In this document: piece by piece, positions 7,906 to 16,853 of the stretch
Numbering within the stretch: the first letter of the stretch is position 1
Layout of the letters: each line of letters opens with the position of its first letter
NCBI GenBank assembly: GCA_015057275.1
Contig: SVEO01000002.1
Location: 103,784-167,783 of the forward strand
Reading direction: 5' to 3'
DNA from: Lachnospiraceae bacterium
GTDB taxonomy: Bacteria > Bacillota > Clostridia > Lachnospirales > Lachnospiraceae
Length of the DNA stretch: 64,000 nt
Program-made: the position numbers and the translations under genes
The notes under the pieces: model-generated
The model's input: the letters and a program-made list of their open reading frames with translations, nothing else
The model's database searches: none
Told to the model about the DNA's origin: nothing

Positions 7906-7964
7906 TATAAATGATCAAAGCTTTATCGGCTTTATGAAAAAAGAAAATTTTTAAGGAGCATATT

Positions 7965-8237
7965 ATGAATAAGACAGAATTAGTTGCAGCTATCGCAGCA
8001 AAGACAAACTTAACAAAGAAGGATGCAGAAGCTGCAGTTCAGGCTTTTGTTGATGTTGTAACAGATGAATTAAAGAACGATGGCAAAGTTGCTATCATGG
8101 GCTTCGGCACATTTGAAGTTTCCGAGCGTGCAGCAAGAACCGGTATCGATCCAAGAACCAAGGAACAGATCGAAATCGCTGCTTGCAAGTCTCCGAAGTT
8201 CAAAGCCGGCAAGACTTTCAAGGATGCTGTAAAATAA
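7965..8237 (+). CDS. hup: HU family DNA-binding protein
   Basis: A 90-residue histone-like protein that bends and compacts DNA as a dimer. It starts with MNKTELVAAIAAKTNLTKKD, contains the core GFGTFEVSERAARTGIDPRT with the DNA-binding arm, and ends in the PKFKAGKTFKDAVK tail, all standard for HU. AAGGAG lies 6 bases before the ATG, and a near-consensus promoter precedes it. rqcP follows after 6 bases. Confidence 0.97.
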   Translation: MNKTELVAAIAAKTNLTKKDAEAAVQAFVDVVTDELKNDGKVAIMGFGTFEVSERAARTGIDPRTKEQIEIAACKSPKFKAGKTFKDAVK

Positions 8238-8243
8238 TACAAC

Positions 8244-8483
8244 ATGAGATTAGATAAGTATTTAAAAGTTTCGCGTCTGATTAAAAGACGTACGATTGCC
8301 AATGAGGCTTGCGATGCGGGCCGCGTTCAGATTAACGGCAGAGTGGCGAAAGCTTCCGCAGATGTGAAGATTGGCGATGTGATTGAGATACAGTTTGGTC
8401 AGAGAACCATGCGTGTCGAGGTTGTTTCCGTAGCTGAGACAGTGAAAAAGGACGAAGCAAAGGAAATGTATAAAGATATATAA
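8244..8483 (+). CDS. rqcP: RNA-binding S4 domain protein RqcP (YabO)
   Basis: RqcP/YabO binds 50S subunits with stalled nascent chains and works with RqcH in alanine tailing during ribosome quality control. The 79-residue product is almost entirely an S4 domain: MRLDKYLKVSRLIKRRTIAN, then VQINGRVAKASADVKIGD and the downstream basic helix. There is no clear SD before the ATG, which lies 6 bases after the HU stop, so translation probably depends on coupling to HU. A strong terminator follows. Hsp15-type heat shock proteins share the fold, but size and synteny favour RqcP. Confidence 0.92.
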   Translation: MRLDKYLKVSRLIKRRTIANEACDAGRVQINGRVAKASADVKIGDVIEIQFGQRTMRVEVVSVAETVKKDEAKEMYKDI

Positions 8484-8490
8484 AACTTAA

Positions 8491-8532
8491 GCCGGTCATG
8501 AGATTCTACCCGTGACCGGCTGTTTTTCTTTT
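8491..8532 (+). terminator. Terminator after rqcP
   Basis: A 9-bp stem AGCCGGTCA/TGACCGGCT (8491-8499 and 8514-8522) followed by GTTTTTCTTTTT. It ends the HU-rqcP operon where it meets the convergent sugar-transferase gene. Confidence 0.88.
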
Positions 8533-9971
8533 TATTCGGAGCCAACTCCCTTTAATACGACAACAATTGTCTTTAAAATGATACGAAAATCCAAGGCTAA
8601 TGACCAATTTCGTATGTACTCCATATCCAATTTTACAACTTCTTCAAAATCGGTAATATTACTGCGCCCACTTACCTGCCACATGCCGGTAAGACCCGGA
8701 CGAACCGCAAGACGTGCTCTGTGATGCAACTCGTACGCTTCCCATTCATCTACAGTCGGCGGTCTTGTACCAATAAGACTCATATCACCTTTTAAAATAT
8801 TAAAAAACTGAGGAAACTCATCAATACTAAATGTGCGGATAAACCAGCCGAGCCCATGACGCGTGCCATCCGGTCCGCTGCCCAAAATACGTGGATCTGC
8901 ATCCATCTTAAACATCAGTCCGCTCATCTTATTGTTTTTCATGAGTTCTTTTTTTCGTTCCTCTGCGTCTATGTACATGCTACGGAATTTGTAAATCTTA
9001 AACTTACGGCCGTTTTTTCCGACTCTCGTCTGTGCGAAGAAAATCGGTCCCGGTGAAGTAATATAAATTGCCGGTGCAAGGAATATAAATATAATTCCCG
9101 TTACCAAACAACCAACCAAACCGGCACATATATCCATAGCGCGTTTGAAAAACATCTCTCTTGGCGTAACAATGTTAATACTGCTGGATAGCACAGAGTA
9201 CCCGGCTACCTTCTCAAGAGTTTCATTTCCCATCGCATGTTGCTGCTTCATCAGCTTTACATGCAGTGTAATTCCCATGATTTTGCACTGTTCAAGCAGT
9301 CCTTCCAAAGTATCATTTGGTTGCACAAAATCGACAAACACTTCATCCACCCAATTTTGGCGAATGTAATCTGCTGCATCTGCAGCGGATGCTACAATCG
9401 GTAACGTATGAATCTGCTGACCTGTCATATCCTGATCAACAATAATAATTCCCATAATATAAAGATCGGCAAAATTATTTTCCGTAACCGTACGAACCAA
9501 ATCCTCCGCGTCATCCTTTGTTGCAATCAGCAACATTCGCCGTGCAGCATTCTCTTTCTTACGCTTAGTCAAGTGATTTTTGAGTAGAATGCGCTCCACA
9601 TACACAAACACATTGGCCAAAAGCAGGAATGTAGTGAACGCCAAGCGGGAATATTCTAACATCTCACTGCGAGACAGATACCAGTATAGCAAAATCCCGG
9701 CTGCTACAATACTCACATATAGTACGCTTGCCTGAAATTCCTTCCAATAACCACGGCGCAAAATACCGTTATATGTTCCCAACAAAAAGGTAGCACAGCA
9801 AGCAATCAGAATCATCAACAACGAGTTCCCCTGGAACACTTGTATCCAGCTTTCTTTCTGCAGACCATTTCTCAGCCAATTTGCCAATAACAGTGCGATT
9901 TCAAGCATGATAATGTCAAGCACCAAAAAGTCTATATGTTTCATCCAACCGTTCACATTTCGCTTATACAT
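8532..9971 (-). CDS. Polyprenyl-phosphate sugar-1-phosphate transferase (WbaP/WcaJ type)
   Basis: This enzyme transfers a sugar-1-phosphate from a nucleotide sugar to undecaprenyl phosphate and so starts a surface polysaccharide repeat unit. The 479-residue product has four N-terminal membrane helices (~15-130), a CoA-binding-like Rossmann domain (~140-260), one more helix, and the C-terminal bacterial sugar transferase domain (~285-479) with YKFRSM, the SIDEFPQFFNILKGDMSLIG core and RPGLTGMWQVSGR. Length matches the long PHPT family with N-terminal extension. It is the last gene of the minus-strand glycan cluster 15348-8532. The sugar donor cannot be told from sequence. Confidence 0.92.
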   Translation of the reverse strand: MYKRNVNGWMKHIDFLVLDIIMLEIALLLANWLRNGLQKESWIQVFQGNSLLMILIACCATFLLGTYNGILRRGYWKEFQASVLYVSIVAAGILLYWYLSRSEMLEYSRLAFTTFLLLANVFVYVERILLKNHLTKRKKENAARRMLLIATKDDAEDLVRTVTENNFADLYIMGIIIVDQDMTGQQIHTLPIVASAADAADYIRQNWVDEVFVDFVQPNDTLEGLLEQCKIMGITLHVKLMKQQHAMGNETLEKVAGYSVLSSSINIVTPREMFFKRAMDICAGLVGCLVTGIIFIFLAPAIYITSPGPIFFAQTRVGKNGRKFKIYKFRSMYIDAEERKKELMKNNKMSGLMFKMDADPRILGSGPDGTRHGLGWFIRTFSIDEFPQFFNILKGDMSLIGTRPPTVDEWEAYELHHRARLAVRPGLTGMWQVSGRSNITDFEEVVKLDMEYIRNWSLALDFRIILKTIVVVLKGVGSE

Positions 9972-10006
9972 CGTACTTCTTCTCCGCTTTATCCTGTCAA
10001 TTTAAA

Positions 10007-11989
10007 TCATTTGTTTTTATAAGTTTCAAAAAGTTCACCGCGCAGGTCAACATCACGGAATGCTTCATCGTGCGCTGTTTCTTCAAATAGATGCTGTCCC
10101 AAGTCAATTCTCACCACATCATGTACGGACTTACGGCCGGATACCGGCAAAAGCTCCATATAATGCTCGCCATACCAATGGCACAGGAAATCGTGATAAC
10201 GTTCGAGAATCGGATATTTTCTACCACAAAATTCTGCTTCTACTGTTCCGTGGAACCATTCATCCGGCACAGCACCAACCTTCTTTAAGTTGAATCCCAT
10301 CGAGTCAACACGATAATGTGTCTTTCGCTTTTCAAACCAGCTTAGTACATGAATATAATATTTGTGCAGCCATAGGAATGGGAATAATCGCATAATCGGC
10401 AGTGCCACCATCGAAAGATAATAGTGAATATGCTTTCTCGGACGGTCTGCCCAACGAAGTCCAATCAAACGACGCACTACATTGATGTACCAAATGTGAA
10501 ACTTCTGTAAAAACGGCTTGTCCGATGTCTTAAAGTACACGAACACGTCAATATATACACCGTTCATCATTGGGTACTGATTTGAATACTTTGTTGAAAA
10601 GAAGGTATTCTTTACACGAATTTTATCATGGATGTAATGGCTCGTTGTCTCAGTTCCAAAGTTCTGGTAGCCGTAGTCCACGCTCAAATGCTGCGGACAT
10701 ACTTTTAAGAACTTAAAATAGTCTTCCGGCAATATACCGATATCTACATCATCATCCCAAGGAATAAACCCTTTATGGCGTACTGCGCCAAGCATCGTAC
10801 CGGCAGAAAGAAAGTAATTAATATTATGTTCTTTACAAATCGCATCCACCTCATTTAAAATGGTAAGTTCCATTTCGCGGATGCGATCCATTCTGCCGTA
10901 GTAAAGATTAATCTCACTCTTCGGGATGTATCGTTCTACGTTCTGATACCAAAATGCAGTATCCTTCAAGGCTGCAAGTTTGGATGTATATAATGTTTTT
11001 GAAAGATTCGAGGAATGTGCCAGACGCAATTTACGTGCGTTCAACATGCGATATTCAATCGCACGTTCCTTCTCCCAGCCTTCATTCTCTGTTTCCATTG
11101 CGCATTCGCATTCCGGAAATGAGTCAAACAAATGGCTAACTATCTGGAATCTGGAAATTTCCCATGAGCTAACATGATAAATATTTCCCTTGCGACCGCT
11201 TAATATTCCCACAAGAATACCGATAATTGCATCCTTTACATAGGCTGCAGATGCAAATTCATGTCGGTCGCGGTCATATACTGTAACCTTTTTATTTGTA
11301 AACATATCACGGATGACATCCATCACCCAGATATCGTCTGTCGCGGAAATACCAGGTCCAAATACACGGTCCAAACGAATTACCTGAACGCGTGGCAGCA
11401 AATCCGTGTAAGAGCGGATGATATCTTCTAAGCGAATCACATATTTTTCCAGACTGTCTTCCGGATAATCGCGGTAAATAACTTCATATTCACGCTCTGC
11501 CACCGCATTTGTCACTTCCGGCAAAGCTTCCTTAATATCCGGGATACAGGTGATGAGCTGGAAAAGATTCTGCGGATTCTGCGTACAATAATCCAACATA
11601 CGCTTTACTTCCGCTTCTTTCTGTGCACGCTTCTCCATATTTGCATACATTGGATGGCGCAAATTCGCGAAATTAAACATCACTTCGCTACGTTGCGCAT
11701 CTTTGGCAGCCAGATATTCGTCGAATGAAGAATATACCGCAAAATCCGGCCACTCCTCCTGTATCAATGCAAGAGTATCTGCATCCTCCGCCTGTCCGTT
11801 CACAACAAGAGAAACCTGCATGTCCGGTACAGTTTTCTTTAAAATCTGCAATGTTCCGCATAAAAGATAACTAATTTGATGCTCGTCTGCAATGACAACC
11901 GCATTGTAGTCACTCAGATTTTTTGTCAATTTGAGCTTCTTAATTGCGCCTGCCGCATTGTTTATGACATTATAGACAAATTCATTCAT
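10007..11989 (-). CDS. Fusion of an SDR-like epimerase domain and a LicD phosphotransferase
   Basis: The 660-residue protein joins two enzymes. Residues ~1-345 resemble an extended short-chain dehydrogenase/epimerase: VIRLDRVFGPG, the VKDAI helix and NIYHVSS correspond to the C-terminal half of such folds. The N-terminal GxxGxxG nucleotide-binding loop is not recognisable (AVVIADEHQIS stands in its place), so this half may be inactive or structural. Residues ~370-610 are a LicD domain with FLSAGTMLGAVRHKGFIPWDDDVDIG, the nucleotidyltransferase-like metal site (Asp412-416). LicD proteins add phosphocholine, ribitol-phosphate or similar groups to glycans. It starts 1 base after the epimerase stop, in line with cytidylyltransferase and CDP-glycerol-type polymerase genes, so a CDP-activated donor is plausible. 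Confidence 0.85.
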   Translation of the reverse strand: MNEFVYNVINNAAGAIKKLKLTKNLSDYNAVVIADEHQISYLLCGTLQILKKTVPDMQVSLVVNGQAEDADTLALIQEEWPDFAVYSSFDEYLAAKDAQRSEVMFNFANLRHPMYANMEKRAQKEAEVKRMLDYCTQNPQNLFQLITCIPDIKEALPEVTNAVAEREYEVIYRDYPEDSLEKYVIRLEDIIRSYTDLLPRVQVIRLDRVFGPGISATDDIWVMDVIRDMFTNKKVTVYDRDRHEFASAAYVKDAIIGILVGILSGRKGNIYHVSSWEISRFQIVSHLFDSFPECECAMETENEGWEKERAIEYRMLNARKLRLAHSSNLSKTLYTSKLAALKDTAFWYQNVERYIPKSEINLYYGRMDRIREMELTILNEVDAICKEHNINYFLSAGTMLGAVRHKGFIPWDDDVDIGILPEDYFKFLKVCPQHLSVDYGYQNFGTETTSHYIHDKIRVKNTFFSTKYSNQYPMMNGVYIDVFVYFKTSDKPFLQKFHIWYINVVRRLIGLRWADRPRKHIHYYLSMVALPIMRLFPFLWLHKYYIHVLSWFEKRKTHYRVDSMGFNLKKVGAVPDEWFHGTVEAEFCGRKYPILERYHDFLCHWYGEHYMELLPVSGRKSVHDVVRIDLGQHLFEETAHDEAFRDVDLRGELFETYKNK

Positions 11990-11990
11990 C

Positions 11991-13061
11991 TTATCGGTCT
12001 GCTCCTTTTATTCTATCCATTTCATCCAAAACGGTATGAGTTAATCCGTTATCTAAATCGGTTATCGGCTGCCAGCCCAGTGCTTCGAGCTTTTCCGAAT
12101 TTAAAACTGCATCTGCAATGAGGGAGAATGCTTGCTTCTCACTCTCGGTCGGCAAATCAAACACCACCTTAGCGTTCTGTTCCGGAAACAGCTCCACCAA
12201 ACGCTGTGCCATACCGCATATCGTCGTAATGCCAATCCTTGATGCAATATTATACGCCTGCTGGTTTTCGCCGTTTGCTAAAACGGTAAATAATCCGGCA
12301 ATCGCATCCGTCACATAAGTATAAGATCGGTTCTGCTCACCACGGCTTTTCATCACAATATCCTTGCCGGCCGCCACTTGGCGCGGGAACATCGCCGCTA
12401 CCTTCGAGTCATCTGACTTCATGCCCGGACCGTAGATGTAAGAAAGACGGCCGATGGAAACCGGAATCTGATACTGTTTTCCGTAGGAAATGGTCATCGT
12501 TTCACAAGCTTTTTTGCTCAGCGGATAGCAGGAACGCGGATTGCAAGCATCAATCAAACCATAATCCGACTCACGAATGGACGGATTGTTGTAGGTTGTG
12601 CCGTAAATCTCAATCGTCGATACATACAAGAAACGCTTGCGCACATGCTTTATCGCGTATTCTAACAAATTTGCCGTGCCAAGAAAGTTTATGTTCATCG
12701 TACCGACCGGATTCTCGGAATATTCCTTTGGACCGGCGTTGCTTGCACAATGCACGATGTAGTCAACATCATCCGTCAAGGTCAGTGTTGTACACACATC
12801 CTGTTCAACAAAAATGACACGTCCCTGAGCCTCGTAATCACCGAACATCGCGCGCGCCCGATTCGCGGAACGCACCAGTGCGTAAACCTTCGTGTCGGCA
12901 TCATGCGCCTGCGCGTCCATCATCAGCGAATGAATCACGTATGAGCCGATAAATCCGGTCGCACCTGTAATCAAAAACGAGCTGCCGCGCAAGTCTTCTA
13001 TTACCTGTGTCGCATCTAACATTGCTAAAATATCTTTTTCAATGATTGGGGTTACATTCAT
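11991..13061 (-). CDS. NAD-dependent epimerase/dehydratase (extended SDR)
   Basis: The 356-residue product has the Rossmann motif ITGATGFIGSYV (~30-41), the catalytic region with YPLSKKACE (YxxxK), and the substrate-binding RLSYIYGPGM segment, all typical of nucleotide-sugar or polyol-phosphate epimerases. The ATG at 13061 overlaps the stop of the cytidylyltransferase gene (ATGA), so the much longer in-frame extension is rejected. In the analogous tar/lic operons a reductase beside the cytidylyltransferase makes the polyol phosphate; whether this SDR does so or modifies a nucleotide sugar is open. It resembles in part the degenerate SDR half of the next gene, which may derive from a duplication. 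Confidence 0.9.
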   Translation of the reverse strand: MNVTPIIEKDILAMLDATQVIEDLRGSSFLITGATGFIGSYVIHSLMMDAQAHDADTKVYALVRSANRARAMFGDYEAQGRVIFVEQDVCTTLTLTDDVDYIVHCASNAGPKEYSENPVGTMNINFLGTANLLEYAIKHVRKRFLYVSTIEIYGTTYNNPSIRESDYGLIDACNPRSCYPLSKKACETMTISYGKQYQIPVSIGRLSYIYGPGMKSDDSKVAAMFPRQVAAGKDIVMKSRGEQNRSYTYVTDAIAGLFTVLANGENQQAYNIASRIGITTICGMAQRLVELFPEQNAKVVFDLPTESEKQAFSLIADAVLNSEKLEALGWQPITDLDNGLTHTVLDEMDRIKGADR

Positions 13062-13762
13062 CTTCTTTTCTCCATACAGGTAAGATAAGCATCCATCAGC
13101 TCGATATCCTCTCGGCTGGTAATTTTGAAGTTGGTGCCTTCGCCCATGACGATATGCACTTCTTCGCCAAGTTCGCAAAGGAGCGTACAAGTCGCCACCG
13201 TATTTGTAATGCCTCGCTTCTGTGCTTCTTCATGCGCCCAGACAAACTTCGACAAACGCAAGCTCTGCGGTGTCTGTGTACGCTGAATTAAATCGCGGTC
13301 AACAACTTCACATGAAGTTTCGGAATCTTCCGAACGCAACAGTGCTTCCGTACAAGGAACACATGTAACTGCAGTACCGTGACGGTGTACTCCGGCAATA
13401 TTCGCATTAATAATGTTATCGCTGATTAGCGGTCTTACTGCGTCATGAATCACGATGACGTCATCCGGATTGCAGTGCTCACGCAACATCTCCATACCGT
13501 TTCTCAAAGACTCCATACCGGTGTTGCCGCCAAGTGTCAGCCATTTTACCTTACTTAAATTATATTTTCTGACGTACTTCCAAACGACGTCTTCCCATCC
13601 TCTCAAACACACAACGCCAATCGCATCGATTGCCTCGTTCCGCTGAAATGCTTCCAAGGTGTATACCAAAATCGGCTTGCCCTTGACCGAAAGAAACTGC
13701 TTAGGCGTTGTCATTTTCATACGCGCGCCCACGCCACCTGCAATGATTAAACCTACGTTCAT
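13058..13762 (-). CDS. IspD/TarI-family cytidylyltransferase
   Basis: A 234-residue nucleotidyltransferase that would couple CTP to a phosphorylated alcohol. The N-terminus has the activating loop LIIAGGVGARMKMTTPKQFL, followed by HDAVRPLIS and the TQTPQ segment near 175-180, all shared by IspD (methylerythritol phosphate) and TarI (ribitol-5-phosphate). Location decides: it lies between a CDP-glycerol-type polymerase and epimerase/LicD genes, so a glycan role like TarI is likelier than isoprenoid synthesis. It has its own near-consensus promoter and an AAAGGAAG SD. Housekeeping IspD cannot be excluded without seeing the rest of the genome. Confidence 0.88.
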   Translation of the reverse strand: MNVGLIIAGGVGARMKMTTPKQFLSVKGKPILVYTLEAFQRNEAIDAIGVVCLRGWEDVVWKYVRKYNLSKVKWLTLGGNTGMESLRNGMEMLREHCNPDDVIVIHDAVRPLISDNIINANIAGVHRHGTAVTCVPCTEALLRSEDSETSCEVVDRDLIQRTQTPQSLRLSKFVWAHEEAQKRGITNTVATCTLLCELGEEVHIVMGEGTNFKITSREDIELMDAYLTCMEKRR

Positions 13763-13794
13763 AGCTATCTTCCTTTCAAATATTATTAAATTTT

Positions 13795-13823
13795 ATTATA
13801 GACAGAATTGCCTTTATTGTCAA
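13795..13823 (-). promoter_or_regulatory. Sigma-A promoter inside the glycan cluster
   Basis: On the minus strand TTGACA (13823-13818) and TATAAT (13800-13795) with a 17-base spacer, both boxes perfect. It drives the cytidylyltransferase-epimerase-LicD-transferase group separately from the polymerase gene upstream. Confidence 0.88.
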
Positions 13824-13834
13824 CAAATTCGACC

Positions 13835-14959
13835 TTATTCTTTTGTCAGACCGCATTCCTGCATGATTCGCTTCGCCGCCTGTCCGTCACAATTTTTCAT
13901 ATAATAGTCAAAACATTCATCGAGCTTATCGCGGTACTTTTCCCAACTGCCGTCACTCAAATCACGAAGCAGCTCGTCCGGTGTTCTGTCCACACACGCC
14001 GGCAAGCTCTTGTATTCGATGTAAAATCCCCGCTCTGCCTCATATTCGTCAAGATCCGGAGCATACAGTAGGAATGGTTTGCGATAAACTAAGAAATCGT
14101 AAATGATGGTCGAGTAGTCGGAAATCAGCAAATCGGCCGATGCAAACAACTCCTCCGTCTTCATGCTGCACGCATACTGTGGATATTCCTTTTCCATGTG
14201 CGGATGCAGCTTAATAATGAAAAACCACTCATTCTCCAGTTTTTTGATAACATCGAGGATGCCGGATGTCAGCCCCTTGCTGTATGGATTTCCAGCATTG
14301 CCGGCGAAGGTCGGTGCATAGACGCACACTTTTTTTCCTTCGGCCTGCGGATAAATTTCGCGAAATTTTCTTATATTTTCCTGATTCCACGCCTGATCAT
14401 AATAGCGGTCCGTGCGGGCGATTCCGGTCGCTTTTACTGTTTCAATCGGAATATTCCATGCCTGTGCCCACACCGGAATACACGGCGGCGCACTGACCGT
14501 AACCAGGTCATAATTTGCCGTCGGCTTACCGATGTAAAACTTTGGAATATCATCCTTCGCATCGTAACCCATCTTCTTCATCAGACCGCCGGCGTGCCAT
14601 AACTGCACGACCGTTGTCTCCGGTCTCTTTTTGCAGGATGAAACCGGCAAAAAGTAGCTGGAAATAAATACATACTCCGCTGATGCGTACTCCTTCATAA
14701 AATCTCGCATATATTTCATCTGCTGCCTCATCGACATGTCTTTAAAATTCACACACATGTTATGCACGTGGTAACTTTTCTCTACCAGACTATCGTACAT
14801 CACCTGCATGCTGTTGTTGATATATGCGCTGTGCGCGTCTGCGAAAATAATTTTCCCTTTTTCGACAGCGGCTTTACATTCTTTTTTGTAAACAAGCGGC
14901 AAGTAACAGTTTTGAATCAGCATTTTCACACACTGCTTTGCCAAAAACAGAATTTTCAA
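13835..14959 (-). CDS. CDP-glycerol:glycerophosphotransferase family protein (TagB/TarF-like)
   Basis: The 374-residue product belongs to the CDP-glycerol glycerophosphotransferase family, which adds glycerol- or ribitol-phosphate units to lipid-linked glycans during wall teichoic acid synthesis. Visible hallmarks are VQLWHAGGLMKKMGYD (~120-135), VCVYAPTF (~225), IIKLHPHM (~255) and LLISDYSTIIYDFLVYRKP (~285-303), the nucleotide-binding region. Translation starts at a TTG (14959) overlapping the upstream stop (TTGA), with AAGGAG 7 bases before. It has no N-terminal glycosyltransferase domain, so it looks like a primase or single-unit transferase rather than a long TagF polymerase; that distinction is inference. 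Confidence 0.88.
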   Translation of the reverse strand: MKILFLAKQCVKMLIQNCYLPLVYKKECKAAVEKGKIIFADAHSAYINNSMQVMYDSLVEKSYHVHNMCVNFKDMSMRQQMKYMRDFMKEYASAEYVFISSYFLPVSSCKKRPETTVVQLWHAGGLMKKMGYDAKDDIPKFYIGKPTANYDLVTVSAPPCIPVWAQAWNIPIETVKATGIARTDRYYDQAWNQENIRKFREIYPQAEGKKVCVYAPTFAGNAGNPYSKGLTSGILDVIKKLENEWFFIIKLHPHMEKEYPQYACSMKTEELFASADLLISDYSTIIYDFLVYRKPFLLYAPDLDEYEAERGFYIEYKSLPACVDRTPDELLRDLSDGSWEKYRDKLDECFDYYMKNCDGQAAKRIMQECGLTKE

Positions 14960-15348
14960 GTTTTAACTCCTTCTTTTGTCTTTAACAATCGCTCAAAAAT
15001 CAGTCCAAGCGAAAACCAGCACGGTGCATAATCAAGACGCACCAGACCATTAATATTATACTTGCTGTCGCTGTAATCCCACGGACACATATTGTGTTTT
15101 TTAAGAATACTGCCGGAAATATATTCCATCGCAAAAATACACAGGGTGTACACCGCGCCGCGCACCACGACCGGTTGCTCTTTGATGCCTTTGCCGATTG
15201 GCTTTAGCAGGCATGCCATGCCATAAATCGGAAACATTAAGAGTGATGTGTTTCCCGTGCATTTTGCATCTTTCTTTTTCACGCTGCCCATGCCGGTCCA
15301 CAATACTTCCGCGCACCAGCCAAGCATGCCGCACTTAATAAAATCCAT
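14956..15348 (-). CDS. CmpB-like membrane protein (PF06541 type, putative ABC transporter permease)
   Basis: A 130-residue hydrophobic protein of the group usually annotated putative ABC transporter permease. It begins in a helix with GMLGWCAEVLWTG and carries FPIYGMACLLKP, EYISGSILKK and the CPWDYSDSKYNINGLVRLDY stretch that mark this family. Three to four membrane helices are likely. No ATPase partner is near. It overlaps the polymerase gene by 4 bases, so it is co-translated with it. The biochemical role is unknown; linkage to the glycan cluster is the only clue. Confidence 0.75.
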   Translation of the reverse strand: MDFIKCGMLGWCAEVLWTGMGSVKKKDAKCTGNTSLLMFPIYGMACLLKPIGKGIKEQPVVVRGAVYTLCIFAMEYISGSILKKHNMCPWDYSDSKYNINGLVRLDYAPCWFSLGLIFERLLKTKEGVKT

Positions 15349-15454
15349 ATTTCTTCTCCATATACAATTATTTTGTATTAGTATGAGAAGATTTGCAGAT
15401 TTCTATGCAAAGACGAGATGCGCTTAACGTATCTCTCTGATTAGCGGTTGTCAT

Positions 15455-15492
15455 AACAGAAAACGAGCAGGAAGCAGAATTCCTGCCCGTTT
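15455..15492 (-). terminator. Terminator after glyA
   Basis: Just past the glyA stop on the minus strand is an imperfect stem, with GCAGGAA/TTCCTGC core (15467-15473 and 15480-15486) extended by ACG/CGT and AA/TT across one mismatch, then TTTTCTGTT. Confidence 0.75.
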
Positions 15493-15499
15493 TGAATTT

Positions 15500-16738
15500 T
15501 TAGTATAACGGGTATTTATCGGTTAATGTCTTCACTAATTCCATCGCCTTTGCCTGATTCGCGTTGACATCCTTGATTAACATGGCAATTGCTTCTGCAA
15601 TCACGTCCATATCCTCTTCTACCATGCCGCGCGTCGTCACAGCCGGTGTACCGAGACGGATACCACTTGTTACAAACGGAGATGCCGGGTCGTTCGGGAT
15701 GGCATTCTTGTTGCATGTAATATTCGCTGCATCTAAGAGCTTTTCTGTTTCCTTACCGGTTACGCCCATGTTGATTAAGTCAACTAACATTAAGTGATTG
15801 TCCGTACCGCCAGAAACAAGCTTTAAGCCGCGATCCGTCAAGCCATTTGCGAGTGCTGATGCATTCTTTTTAACCTGCATCTGATATGCCTTAAATTCCG
15901 GCTGCAATGCTTCTTTGAAGCTGACTGCCTTCGCCGCAATCACATGCATCAATGGGCCTCCCTGAATACCAGGGAATACTGCCTTGTTGAAGTTGAATTT
16001 CTTGGCGCTTTCTTCACTGCAAAGAATCATGCCGCCACGCGGGCCGCGCAATGTCTTATGTGTGGTCGTAGTGGTAACATCCGCATACGGGATCGGACTC
16101 ATGTGCAGTCCTGCTGCTACCAAACCTGCAATATGTGCCATATCTACCATCAAATATGCGCCCACTTCATCAGCTACTTTACGGAATTTTCTAAAATCAA
16201 TCTCTCTCGGATATGCGCTGGCACCGGCTACGATTAACTTCGGCTTTGCCTCCTTGGCAATTCTTAACAGCTCGTCGTAATCGATGTAGCCGTCGTCACC
16301 GACGCCATAAGGCACGATATTGAAGTATTTACCGGAAATATTTACCGGCGAACCATGAGTCAAATGACCGCCGTGCGCAAGATTCATCCCCATTACTGTA
16401 TCGCCCGGCTCTACCATCGCGAAAAATGCTGCCAAATTTGCCTGTGCACCGGAGTGCGGCTGCACATTTGCATATTCACAGCCAAAAATTTGTTTTGCAC
16501 GCTCGATGGCCAGTGTTTCTACCACGTCTACATATTCGCAGCCACCGTAGTAACGTTTGCCTGAATATCCCTCTGCATATTTGTTCGTCAGCGGGCTGCC
16601 CATCGCTGCCATGACAGCCTTGCTGACAAAGTTTTCCGAAGCAATCAACTCAATATGAGAGCGCTGTCTCTCCAGCTCATCATTCATCGCTGTTGCAATT
16701 TCCGGGTCAAAATTTTTGATTTCCTCGAATGAAAACAT
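15500..16738 (-). CDS. glyA: Serine hydroxymethyltransferase
   Basis: GlyA interconverts serine and glycine with tetrahydrofolate and is the main source of one-carbon units. The 412-residue length is typical. Recognisable parts are [14 protein letters not shown] near the N-terminus, the active-site [14 protein letters not shown] segment with the PLP lysine (~225-240), and [14 protein letters not shown] near the C-terminus. AGGAGG lies 8 bases before the ATG. It is monocistronic with its own terminator and is divergent from the small DUF1294 gene. Confidence 0.98.
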   Translation of the reverse strand: MFSFEEIKNFDPEIATAMNDELERQRSHIELIASENFVSKAVMAAMGSPLTNKYAEGYSGKRYYGGCEYVDVVETLAIERAKQIFGCEYANVQPHSGAQANLAAFFAMVEPGDTVMGMNLAHGGHLTHGSPVNISGKYFNIVPYGVGDDGYIDYDELLRIAKEAKPKLIVAGASAYPREIDFRKFRKVADEVGAYLMVDMAHIAGLVAAGLHMSPIPYADVTTTTTHKTLRGPRGGMILCSEESAKKFNFNKAVFPGIQGGPLMHVIAAKAVSFKEALQPEFKAYQMQVKKNASALANGLTDRGLKLVSGGTDNHLMLVDLINMGVTGKETEKLLDAANITCNKNAIPNDPASPFVTSGIRLGTPAVTTRGMVEEDMDVIAEAIAMLIKDVNANQAKAMELVKTLTDKYPLY

Positions 16739-16769
16739 TATAAATTCCTCCTATTTTTTCATTTTTTCG

Positions 16770-16797
16770 TTGACCTTCCCGCCAAATCTCATATACT
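16770..16797 (+). promoter_or_regulatory. Promoter for the DUF1294 gene
   Basis: TTGACC (16770-16775) and TATACT (16792-16797) with a 16-base spacer. A short palindrome, GTGCA-TT-TGCAC (16813-16824), follows the predicted start site and could be an operator or a leader hairpin. Confidence 0.6.
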
Positions 16798-16853
16798 ATA
16801 AATAAGAAAATTGTGCATTTGCACCATATGTGAATACATACGTCGGAGGTCCT

